This document shows positions 1 through 7,074 of a stretch of 38,871 nt of DNA, in pieces. Under the pieces are notes generated by a model that saw nothing but the letters and a program-made list of their open reading frames with translations, was not told where the DNA came from and searched no databases. A program made the position numbers and the translations under genes. Within the stretch, counting starts at the first letter, position 1, and the number at the start of each line of letters is the position of its first letter. Source of the DNA: an uncultured Eisenbergiella sp. (GTDB lineage Bacteria; Bacillota; Clostridia; Lachnospirales; Lachnospiraceae); contig CAJFMW010000036.1 in assembly GCA_904392525.1 (NCBI GenBank), positions 1 through 38,871 on the forward strand, in the 5' to 3' direction.

Positions 1-1614
1 TTCTATCCGGTGAACTTCGGAACCTTCCACGCCATCTATTATCACATTCTGAAGAGTGCCTATCATTACCAGTCCGGTAATATTTTATCCGAACATGAAA
101 AAAGAGAGCTGTTAAAAACCGTCCTGTTCCGGCAGAAGGGCCTTCCTTCCATGGAAGAGGATCAGCTGGAGCTTTTGCTGAATCAGATCAGCCGATATAA
201 AAACGACGGCTGCCCCGGTGCGCTTCCGGACGGTCCGCAGGAGATGCCGCAGGCCGGCGCGCTGTCAAAGGAACAGTTCTTCGCCGTCTATTCCGCCTAC
301 AGCAGGGAGGCGAAGGAGCGGCGGAAGCTGGATTTTGACGATATGGTCCTGGGCTGCAGGGATCTTTTTCTGCAGTATCCATCCATTCTTGCGGCCTGGC
401 AGAAAAAGTTCAGATACATCCTTGTGGATGAATTTCAGGACATCAACGCCATGCAGTACGAAGTTCTGCGCATGCTCGCCCTGCCGGAAAACAACCTGTT
501 CGTGGTGGGGGACGACGATCAGTCCATCTATGCCTTCCGCGGCGCGAGGCCGGAGCTTATGCTGGGCTTTCAGAAGGACTATCCACAGGCCAGACGGGTG
601 GAGCTTTCCATCAACTACCGGAGCACGCCGGAGATCCTTTCCTGCGCCGGGAAACTGATTTCCGTAAACAAAAACCGCTTTGAAAAGAAGAGCAGAGCAG
701 CTTCTGGCCATGGAGAGGCGGTCCGCTTCCTGGGGTTTCCCGACAGAGAAGCGCAGAATGAAAAAATCGCGGGAGAGCTTCTGGAGGCGGGAGAGGAGCG
801 GGGAAAGACCGCCGTCATCTTCCGGACGAACCGGGATGCGGCGGAGCTGGCAGAGCTGCTGACGAAAAAAGGTGTGTCCTTCTGGATGAAGGAGAAGCTG
901 AAAAGCCCCTATCGCAGCCAGACAGCGCTGGACCTTCGGGCCTACCTGGCCTTCGTTTTCACAGGACAGAAGCGGTCGGATTTTTTCCGCATCATGAACC
1001 GGCCGAAGCGCTATATTTCCCGCTCTGCGGTGGATACCGAGCGGGTTGATCTGGACCGGCTGAAAGCCTTTTACCGGGATAAGCCCTATATGGGGGAAAT
1101 TCTGAGAAAGCTGGAAATGGATCTGGCCCGCCTGAAGCGGATGGATCCATACGCTGCCGTCAACTATATCCGGCGGGGACTGGGGTATGACGAATATCTG
1201 AGGCAGTCCGCTCTGGAGGGAAACGGCAGACTTCAGGAACTGCGTCAGGAAGCGGACTGGTTTCAGAAGCAGGTAAGGGAGTTTCCCTCACAGGCGGAGC
1301 TGGAGGAACACATCCTTTTCTATGAAAAGGAGCTGGAGAGCGCCTCGGCGAAAAAGCCGGGAGAGGGCTGCGTCAGCCTGCTGACCATGCACGCATCCAA
1401 GGGGCTGGAATATGACGCCGTCTATCTGCCGGACTGCAACGAGGGGACGATTCCCCATAAGAAAAGCATGAAGGGAGAACAGGTGGAGGAGGAGCGGAGG
1501 ATGTTTTATGTGGCGATGACACGGGCCAGAAAGCGCCTGACTCTGCTGTGGGTGGCTGGAACAAAAGAGGAACCGGGATTTCTCTCCCGGTTCCTCAGTG
1601 ACCTCGGCTTTTAA
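1..1614 (+). CDS. UvrD/PcrA-type superfamily 1 DNA helicase, 3' part (5' end outside window)
   Basis: An ATP-dependent 3'-5' DNA helicase of the UvrD/Rep family, expected to act in DNA repair or replication restart. The reading frame is open from base 1, so the true start and the Walker A motif lie upstream; 537 residues are visible. Motifs seen in order: GTFHAI near the window start, the Walker B box DEFQD (about 427-441), motif III GDDDQSIYAFRG, motif IV NYRSTPEI, motif V TMHASKGLEYDAV (about 1384-1420) and motif VI EEERRMFYVAMTRARKRL near the C-terminus. It ends soon after motif VI, so it lacks the longer C-terminal tail of PcrA; a generic UvrD-family helicase is a safer name than pcrA. 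Its stop codon overlaps the stop of the convergent DUF1292 gene within a shared TTAA. Confidence 0.93.
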   Translation, partial: FYPVNFGTFHAIYYHILKSAYHYQSGNILSEHEKRELLKTVLFRQKGLPSMEEDQLELLLNQISRYKNDGCPGALPDGPQEMPQAGALSKEQFFAVYSAYSREAKERRKLDFDDMVLGCRDLFLQYPSILAAWQKKFRYILVDEFQDINAMQYEVLRMLALPENNLFVVGDDDQSIYAFRGARPELMLGFQKDYPQARRVELSINYRSTPEILSCAGKLISVNKNRFEKKSRAASGHGEAVRFLGFPDREAQNEKIAGELLEAGEERGKTAVIFRTNRDAAELAELLTKKGVSFWMKEKLKSPYRSQTALDLRAYLAFVFTGQKRSDFFRIMNRPKRYISRSAVDTERVDLDRLKAFYRDKPYMGEILRKLEMDLARLKRMDPYAAVNYIRRGLGYDEYLRQSALEGNGRLQELRQEADWFQKQVREFPSQAELEEHILFYEKELESASAKKPGEGCVSLLTMHASKGLEYDAVYLPDCNEGTIPHKKSMKGEQVEEERRMFYVAMTRARKRLTLLWVAGTKEEPGFLSRFLSDLGF

Positions 1615-1955
1615 AGCTGCTCCTCATCCGGGTCAATCAGCTCGTCAAACTCACAGTTGTCCAGATATTCGTCAAAGGCGTCCGCCACGATCTCATATTC
1701 CGCGTCGTCTTCAATGTAGCGAAGCTCAGGTTCCTCATTGGGATCCTCTTCGTTTTCCGAATAGCCGTAGAACCAGACCTCTCCGTCCTCGTTGTTCCCG
1801 GATTCGTCCAGCGGAAGGAGTACGATGTAGTTCTTTCCCTCCACTTCAAGAATTGTAATGACGGCGCAGTTGACTTTTGAGCCGTCTTCCAGCTCCAGCT
1901 CTACACTCATTTCTTCTTCCGGCTCTCCGGACGGCTTCCTGTAATCGCTGCTCAT
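1611..1955 (-). CDS. DUF1292 family small acidic protein
   Basis: A 114-residue, very acidic protein of the DUF1292 family, common in Firmicutes and of unknown function. The core pattern is visible: a strand pair (VELELEDGSKVNCAVITILE), then a conserved hydrophobic YIVLLPL segment, an EVWFYGY segment and an acidic tail ending DELIDPDEEQL. The frame is open further upstream, but the ATG at 1955 is chosen because GGAGG lies about 6 bases before it and the extra N-terminal sequence looks non-coding. A possible -10 (TATACT as read on the minus strand, plus coordinates 2031-2036) lies upstream, but no good -35 accompanies it. It converges on the helicase gene and their stop codons overlap. Confidence 0.85.
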   Translation of the reverse strand: MSSDYRKPSGEPEEEMSVELELEDGSKVNCAVITILEVEGKNYIVLLPLDESGNNEDGEVWFYGYSENEEDPNEEPELRYIEDDAEYEIVADAFDEYLDNCEFDELIDPDEEQL

Positions 1956-2067
1956 GCTTACCTCCATTTTTCCCTGTTCGTTAAATGAAAACAGTTGAAT
2001 TTTGCCGGCGGGAATTCCTGCCACGTGGACAGTATAACACAAAGGAACGTCTTTGGCGATAAAAATC

Positions 2068-2096
2068 TGGCGGCGGTTCTTCCTATATGATATAAT
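2068..2096 (+). promoter_or_regulatory. Probable promoter of the GH13-like gene
   Basis: A perfect -10 hexamer TATAAT (2091-2096), preceded by TATATGA, lies about 70 bases before the start codon. The -35 at 17-base spacing is weak (TGGCGG, 2068-2073), so the promoter may rely on the -10 region or an activator. Confidence 0.5.
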
Positions 2097-2164
2097 AAAA
2101 GCAAATGTGATTTGGACTGGTTTGCACATGTACCGCCCCAAACAAGAAACAGGAGATGAAAACC

Positions 2165-4138
2165 ATGACAGTAAGACAGCAGATTAAGACTTATCCTGGA
2201 GTACCATATCCCATGGGCGTATCCGTAACTGCCGATGGAAGGCTGAATTTCGCGGCAGCTCTTCACACGAAGGAAGAGTGCGGAGTGCTTCTGTATCTGA
2301 ATGACCGGGGGACGCCGGTGCGTCTTCCCTTTCATATGGGGAAAAAAGTGGGCAATATATACTGCCTGCAGGTGGAAGGCCTGACGGGCAGCGATTTTAA
2401 ATATAATTATTATGCAGGGGATGAGATCATCACGGACCCTTATGCGGCAATCATCTATGGGAATGAGAAGTGGGGCAGGCGTGTGGATCCCGCGCTGAAA
2501 GGCGGAATCTGTTCGGAAAGCTTTGACTGGGGAGAGGACAGGCCGCCCATGACGCCCCTGTCAGACAGCATTCTGTATCTTCTGCATGTGAGGGGATTTA
2601 CGCGTCACGTGAGTTCGGGGGTGAAGAACCGGGGAACCTATGATGGAATCCGGGAGAAGATTCCCTATCTGAAGGAGCTGGGAATCACGGCGGTGGAGCT
2701 GATGCCCTCCTGCGAATTTGTGGAGCTTGAATGGGAGAAGCGGCCTGAGCCTACCATGGAAGAAGCGAAGAGACGTTATATGGAGGACCCGGAGGCGGAG
2801 GAGACGCCCAGAATCAATTACTGGGGGTATAAGGAGGGCTATTATTTTGCGCCCAAGTATTCCTATGCGGCCACAGATCATCCGGCAGAGGAGTTTAAGA
2901 GCCTGGTGAAGGCGCTTCATGAGGCGGGAATCGAGCTGATCATGCAGTTTTATTTTCCTCCGTCCGTCAAGCAGGCGTATATTCTGGAGGTGATCCGTTA
3001 CTGGGTGCTGGAATATCATGTGGACGGCTTCCATCTGCTGGGAGTCAGGGTGCCGATGGCCCTTCTCGCGACGGAGCCGATGCTGGGGAATACCAAGCTT
3101 TTTTATGAGGATATGCCCTGTGGCGATATTTACGAAAATAATGAAACGCCCGTCTATAAAAACCTGGCGTCCTATAATGACAGCTTTCTCTATCCCATGC
3201 GGGGCTTTTTGAAGGGAGATGAAAATATGCTTCCTTCCGTGCTTTCCTGCCTGAAGAAGAACCCTTCCCAGGCCGGCGTCATAAATTATATGACCAATTA
3301 TTCCGGCTTCAGTCTGGCGGATCTGGTTTCCTATGACGGAAAGCATAATGAAGCGAACGGGGAGGATAACCGGGACGGCAGCGACAGCAATTTCAGCTGG
3401 AACTGCGGCTTTGAAGGGAAAACGCGCAGAAAGGCGGTCCTCAGGCTGAGAAAACGGCAGATGAAGAATGCCATGCTGCTGCTGCTGACGGCACAGGGAA
3501 CGCCCATGATCGTCAGCGGAGATGAATTCGGCTTCAGCCATGGAGGAAACAACAATCCCTACTGTCAGGACAATGCCGTAAACTGGCTTGACTGGAGGCT
3601 GACTGAGGAGAACAGGGATTTTCTTACTTTCGTGAAATGGGCGGTGGCTCTGCGCAGGGAGCATCCGATCCTGCACTGTCCGGAGGAGCTGACCATGCTG
3701 GATTATCTCTCCTGCGGCTGTCCGGATCTGTCCTATCACGGCGAGGAAGCCTGGAAGCTGAATACGGACCGGCAGAACCGCATCGCAGGTGTGATGTACT
3801 GCGGAAGGTATGCGAAGAAAAACCGGAAGGAAAATGACGAATCCTTCTATATCGCCTATAACATGCACTGGGAAGAGCATGATTTCGCGCTTCCCGCGCT
3901 GCCGGAGGGATGCAGCTGGGTCAGAATCTGCGATACCTTTGAGGAAGAGCCTGAGAAGAACGGCGACGGAAAGAAAGCGGAAAAGAAACCGGAGAAAAAG
4001 GCGGCCGCAAAGCCGGAGGAGACTGCAGGCGAAGGGCGGAGCACCCGTGTCCCCGGCCGGTCTATCCGGATTCTGATCAGCAGCGTGCCGGATCCGCAGA
4101 AAAAGGCAGACAGGAAGGGCAGGACCAAAGGACAGTGA
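2165..4138 (+). CDS. GH13 / GlgX-like (isoamylase-type) protein, probably catalytically degenerate
   Basis: A 657-residue protein with the fold signature of glycogen debranching enzymes: an N-terminal CBM48-like module (about 1-120), a GH13 barrel with ITAVELMPSCEF, NYWGYKEGYYFAPKYSY and the GlgX-like stretch LVSYDGKHNEANGEDNRDG, and a C-terminal beta domain. The ATG at 2165 is chosen because AGGAG (2151-2155) sits 9 bases before it; the in-frame ATG at 2156 directly abuts the AGGAG. Key catalytic positions look lost by eye alignment: region I DxxxNH reads QFYFPP (about 261-266), the nucleophile Asp in VDGFRFD is Leu292, and the HD of AHDGF is Tyr379-Ser380. A Glu (E315) remains where the acid/base is expected. 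A Lys/Ala/Glu-rich stretch (about 597-629) is inserted before the last strand. It may be a glucan-binding or regulatory protein rather than an enzyme. The next gene overlaps it by 4 bases. Confidence 0.85.
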   Translation: MTVRQQIKTYPGVPYPMGVSVTADGRLNFAAALHTKEECGVLLYLNDRGTPVRLPFHMGKKVGNIYCLQVEGLTGSDFKYNYYAGDEIITDPYAAIIYGNEKWGRRVDPALKGGICSESFDWGEDRPPMTPLSDSILYLLHVRGFTRHVSSGVKNRGTYDGIREKIPYLKELGITAVELMPSCEFVELEWEKRPEPTMEEAKRRYMEDPEAEETPRINYWGYKEGYYFAPKYSYAATDHPAEEFKSLVKALHEAGIELIMQFYFPPSVKQAYILEVIRYWVLEYHVDGFHLLGVRVPMALLATEPMLGNTKLFYEDMPCGDIYENNETPVYKNLASYNDSFLYPMRGFLKGDENMLPSVLSCLKKNPSQAGVINYMTNYSGFSLADLVSYDGKHNEANGEDNRDGSDSNFSWNCGFEGKTRRKAVLRLRKRQMKNAMLLLLTAQGTPMIVSGDEFGFSHGGNNNPYCQDNAVNWLDWRLTEENRDFLTFVKWAVALRREHPILHCPEELTMLDYLSCGCPDLSYHGEEAWKLNTDRQNRIAGVMYCGRYAKKNRKENDESFYIAYNMHWEEHDFALPALPEGCSWVRICDTFEEEPEKNGDGKKAEKKPEKKAAAKPEETAGEGRSTRVPGRSIRILISSVPDPQKKADRKGRTKGQ

Positions 4139-4710
4139 ATAATAGCAGAAAAGGCGGCGCCCGCCTGCTGGCGGGCGCCTGGAAGCATTTCAGGACGATT
4201 ACCTATCATAAATATTTGGTGATGAAGGGCTGCTTCGCCGTCGGGCTTTACCGACAGGGGCTGACCCATGATCTGTCAAAATACAGCCCGACAGAATTTC
4301 TGGTGGGCGCGAAATATTTTCAGGGAAACAGGAGCCCTAACAATGCGGAGCGGGAGGAGAAGGGATATTCCTCCGCCTGGCTCCATCATAAGGGACGAAA
4401 CCGGCATCATTATGAATACTGGATCGATTACAGCACAAGAAATGTGCCGGGCGGGCTGGCTCCGGTGGAGATGCCCGCGAAATACGTGGCGGAAATGCTG
4501 ATGGACCGGATCGCGGCTTCCAAAGTATACCGGGGCAGCCAGTATACGGACGCTGATCCGCTGGAGTATTTCCTGGCGGCAAAGGAGCCGCCCATCATGC
4601 ATGACAATACGAGAGCGCTTCTTCTGAAGCTTTTGACTATGCTGGCACAGGAGGGAGAGGAAAGGACCTTCCGCTATGTCAGGATCTCTCTTCTGGGAAA
4701 GAAGCGCTGA
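4135..4710 (+). CDS. DUF5662 family protein
   Basis: A 191-residue protein matching what I recall of the DUF5662 family of Firmicutes; function unknown. Visible features are a basic N-terminus, the motif GLTHDLSKYSPTEF (about 42-55) and a His-rich motif LHHKGRNRHHYEYW (about 83-96), which together resemble the metal-binding His/Asp pattern of HD-type hydrolases. That resemblance is inference only. The GTG start overlaps the stop of the upstream GH13-like gene (GTGA, 4135-4138) with AAAGGA just before it, so translation is probably coupled and the two genes form an operon. A later ATG at 4222 is possible but would remove conserved N-terminal sequence. Confidence 0.8.
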   Translation: MNNSRKGGARLLAGAWKHFRTITYHKYLVMKGCFAVGLYRQGLTHDLSKYSPTEFLVGAKYFQGNRSPNNAEREEKGYSSAWLHHKGRNRHHYEYWIDYSTRNVPGGLAPVEMPAKYVAEMLMDRIAASKVYRGSQYTDADPLEYFLAAKEPPIMHDNTRALLLKLLTMLAQEGEERTFRYVRISLLGKKR

Positions 4711-4842
4711 GGCGGCCGGATGTCTGGGAGCGCCTTCCGGAACGCGGCGGCCTCAGACGGCAGTTTTCGCTGGATGAGGCCGCTTTATCTGCCGGAACCT
4801 TTTCCTCTTCTTTACATATAGTATCGTAAAGGAGATGAGCAT

Positions 4843-5133
4843 ATGAACTGTTTATATTTACTGTTACTTTTATGTTGCTGCGGAAGAGGAAACCGGACGG
4901 GAGGCTGCTGGAATAATGACGGCAGAAGCCGGGACAATGACTGCGGCTGCTCCTCCAATGGAGATTCCTCCTGCCGGAACCGTGAGGATAGAAGAGGCCC
5001 TGGCGATGGCGGATGTCCCTGCCAGGATATGAGGCCGGAGCCTCCCCGTCCGGAACCCAGACCGGGGAATGCGCCTCTGCCCAGACCCTTCCCTCCATTT
5101 TCGGATGGGCCGGGATGCGGCTGCGGAGACTGA
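4843..5133 (+). CDS. Small cysteine-rich protein of unknown function
   Basis: A 96-residue protein with 12 cysteines. It opens with a short hydrophobic run (MNCLYLLLLLCCCGRG), followed by a polar Gly/Asn/Asp/Arg region with CGC, CPC and single Cys residues, a Pro/Arg/Glu stretch (PEPPRPEPRPGN) and a terminal GCGCGD. An excellent AAAGGAG ribosome binding site (4828-4834) precedes the ATG by 8 bases, which supports a real gene. It resembles the high-cysteine small proteins sometimes labelled chorion-class HCB proteins in Lachnospiraceae, but I cannot assign a function. The hydrophobic start is short for a signal peptide or membrane anchor. Upstream, CTTTAC (4810-4815) and GTAAAG (4826-4831) form an inverted repeat around a TATAGT, a possible promoter with operator. 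Confidence 0.6.
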   Translation: MNCLYLLLLLCCCGRGNRTGGCWNNDGRSRDNDCGCSSNGDSSCRNREDRRGPGDGGCPCQDMRPEPPRPEPRPGNAPLPRPFPPFSDGPGCGCGD

Positions 5134-5168
5134 AAGAAAATTGAATCAGCCCTGTAAAGGGTAAACAG

Positions 5169-5251
5169 GCAGGTTTCCGGTCATGGAATGAAACCTGCAT
5201 AAAAAGAAACGAGCCGAATCTGCATAGGATCAGGCTCGTTTCTTTTTATGC
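5169..5251. terminator. Double hairpin, probable transcription terminator
   Basis: Two hairpins lie end to end. The first pairs GCAGGTTTC (5169-5177) with GAAACCTGC (5190-5198). The second is a perfect 19-bp stem, 5197-5215 with 5233-5251, around a 17-base loop; its right arm contains TTTCTTTTT. The two stems share two bases. The position after the cysteine-rich gene and before the exporter operon fits a terminator, probably working in both directions. Confidence 0.75.
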
Positions 5252-5341
5252 GTGATAAGCCCGGCAAGCGGCTGACAGCTTTACATGAACGGCCATTCTT
5301 TCCGTAAGGAACACAGAATTTTCATGGTTTAAACAAAATCA

Positions 5342-5355
5342 GGAAACAAGTTTCC
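5342..5355. promoter_or_regulatory. Palindrome GGAAAC-AA-GTTTCC upstream of the exporter operon
   Basis: A perfect 6-bp inverted repeat with a 2-base centre lies about 55 bases before the first adaptor gene, next to a possible -10 (TAAAAT, 5358-5363). It could be a repressor operator. No regulator gene is present in the window and I could not place a convincing -35, so this is a weak call. Confidence 0.3.
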
Positions 5356-5409
5356 GATAAAATTTGTAAAAGTATTTAATATGTTAATGATTTCAGATTG
5401 GAGGAAAAA

Positions 5410-7068
5410 ATGAGCGGTAAGGAGAAGGAACCTGGAAAGCCCGGCAGGAAGAAAAAGCTTCTGTTCGGCGCCGGTATCATCATGCTGGCTGCGGCTGCCG
5501 GAACGGGAGCTACCGTCTGGTATCTGTCAGAACGGGGAGAGATACAGCAGCGGGAAGGCGCCCCGGAGATGGAACTGAGCTTCGGGGAGGATGTGATTAC
5601 GGCAGGAGGGAGCACTTCTGTGGGAATGCAGGAGGAGAACTTTGAGCTGGATTACATAGATACGGAGCTGGTGATCGAAGAGGTCTATCTGTCCAGTCAG
5701 GATGAGGTGGAAGCAGGCACGGCGATTCTGAAGCTGACGGACGAAAGTGTGGAAACGGCCAGAAGAGAGCTGGAGGAAAAGGCAACCCAGGCCGATCTGG
5801 ATTACAGAGAGGCCCTGCTGGACGGGGAGGAGGAGAAAATTACCGCGCAGCAGACGCTGGATACCAGCCTCCTGAACGGGACTTACGCAACCTATACTTA
5901 TGAGGAATCTCTGAAGGAGTATGAGGAGGAAATCGAGTCCCTTCAGGAGCAGATCGAGGAGGCGCAGGAGCTGGTGGACGAATATACGGCCTCCATTGAG
6001 TCGGATTACTATTATACCTATTATGAAGTGGCGGAGAAGGAGGAAGAGCTGAACAGCACCTTTGCCGCATTGATGCAGCTCTATGAAGAATGGGATGTAG
6101 AATATCTGGAGGATCAATATCAGGCAGCGAGCATCGGAAGCTCATCAGAAGGAAGCGGAAGTGATGCTTCCGGCATGTCTGCCGACGCGTCCGGCACGGG
6201 AGGCTCTGCAGGAGCCTCCGGAGGCAGCATGGGCGCACAGGGAGGAGGCGGCGGCACCAGCAATGACAGCACAAAGCTTACCGTATACGATATGCTGGAT
6301 GAGGAGGTCCAGGAAAATGAGGCTGCCTATGAAGAAGCGCTGGAGAATTATGAGGATGCAAAGGCCACTGCGGAAGCCTCTCTTGCCCAGGCGCAGAGCA
6401 ATCTTGAGCTTCTGAAAATACAGCTGGAGGAAGCGCAGATTGAATATGAAAAACAGCAGGTGAGCAGCCAGAGCGATTATGATGCCGCTGTTTCGGAAAG
6501 CAGCTCGGCACAGGAAACCTGGCAGACGGAGATAGAAAGAATTGATGACGAGATCAGCGTGGCGCTGAACGCGAAGGAGGAGGCCGACGAAAACCTGCAG
6601 GAGTTTGAAGAGGTGATCGGAGACGGATACCTTTATACCACGAGCGCGGGCACGGTGATGATGGTTAATGTGCGTGAAGAGACAGATTTGACTGGCGGAA
6701 GCATGGTGCTTGCGTACAGCAATCCGGAAACGGTAACGGTTACCGCATCCGTGGTTCAGGAGGATATCGCTTCCATAGAAATCGGAGAAGAAGCTGTGGT
6801 CGTAATATCAGATTATGGAAACTTTGACGGCACGGTGACCTCGATCAACCCGGTTTCTGCTTCTTCCAGCCGTTCCAGCGTGACGTACTCCGTTGTGGTG
6901 GAGCTGACAGGAGACGTGAGTGAATTATCTCAGAACCTTTCCGCCAGCGTTTACTTCGGAGTTTCCACGCAGGACCTGCAGACGCAGGGAGGCCAGACGG
7001 AAGGCGTTTCCGGAGAGGAGACTGAAAACGAAAGCGGCCCGGAAACCGCAGCGGCTGAAGGAGAGTGA
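5410..7068 (+). CDS. Membrane fusion protein 1 of a MacAB/YknXYZ-type exporter (HlyD/MacA family)
   Basis: A 552-residue periplasmic-adaptor-type protein, expected to be anchored in the cytoplasmic membrane and to extend outward, coupling the ABC permease to its substrate. The ATG at 5410 follows GGAGG (5400-5404). A basic N-terminus leads into one transmembrane helix (about 15-37); half a lipoyl domain (IEEVYLSSQDEVEAGTAIL, about 85-103) leads into a long Glu-rich coiled coil. The coiled-coil hairpin is interrupted at about residues 240-286 by a Ser/Gly/Ala-rich low-complexity linker. The second lipoyl half begins near residue 410 (SAGTVMMVNV) and is followed by a beta-barrel domain. The C-terminus is acidic and Gln/Glu-rich. 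It is the first of three adaptors in tandem, with 6 bases to the next gene. Confidence 0.87.
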   Translation: MSGKEKEPGKPGRKKKLLFGAGIIMLAAAAGTGATVWYLSERGEIQQREGAPEMELSFGEDVITAGGSTSVGMQEENFELDYIDTELVIEEVYLSSQDEVEAGTAILKLTDESVETARRELEEKATQADLDYREALLDGEEEKITAQQTLDTSLLNGTYATYTYEESLKEYEEEIESLQEQIEEAQELVDEYTASIESDYYYTYYEVAEKEEELNSTFAALMQLYEEWDVEYLEDQYQAASIGSSSEGSGSDASGMSADASGTGGSAGASGGSMGAQGGGGGTSNDSTKLTVYDMLDEEVQENEAAYEEALENYEDAKATAEASLAQAQSNLELLKIQLEEAQIEYEKQQVSSQSDYDAAVSESSSAQETWQTEIERIDDEISVALNAKEEADENLQEFEEVIGDGYLYTTSAGTVMMVNVREETDLTGGSMVLAYSNPETVTVTASVVQEDIASIEIGEEAVVVISDYGNFDGTVTSINPVSASSSRSSVTYSVVVELTGDVSELSQNLSASVYFGVSTQDLQTQGGQTEGVSGEETENESGPETAAAEGE

Positions 7069-7074
7069 GGGTTT

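Noticed and set aside
4711-4842. GC-rich stretch with repeated TGAGGC words after the DUF5662 gene
   Set aside because: Possible pairing is broken by mismatches and there is no T run, so I do not call a terminator.
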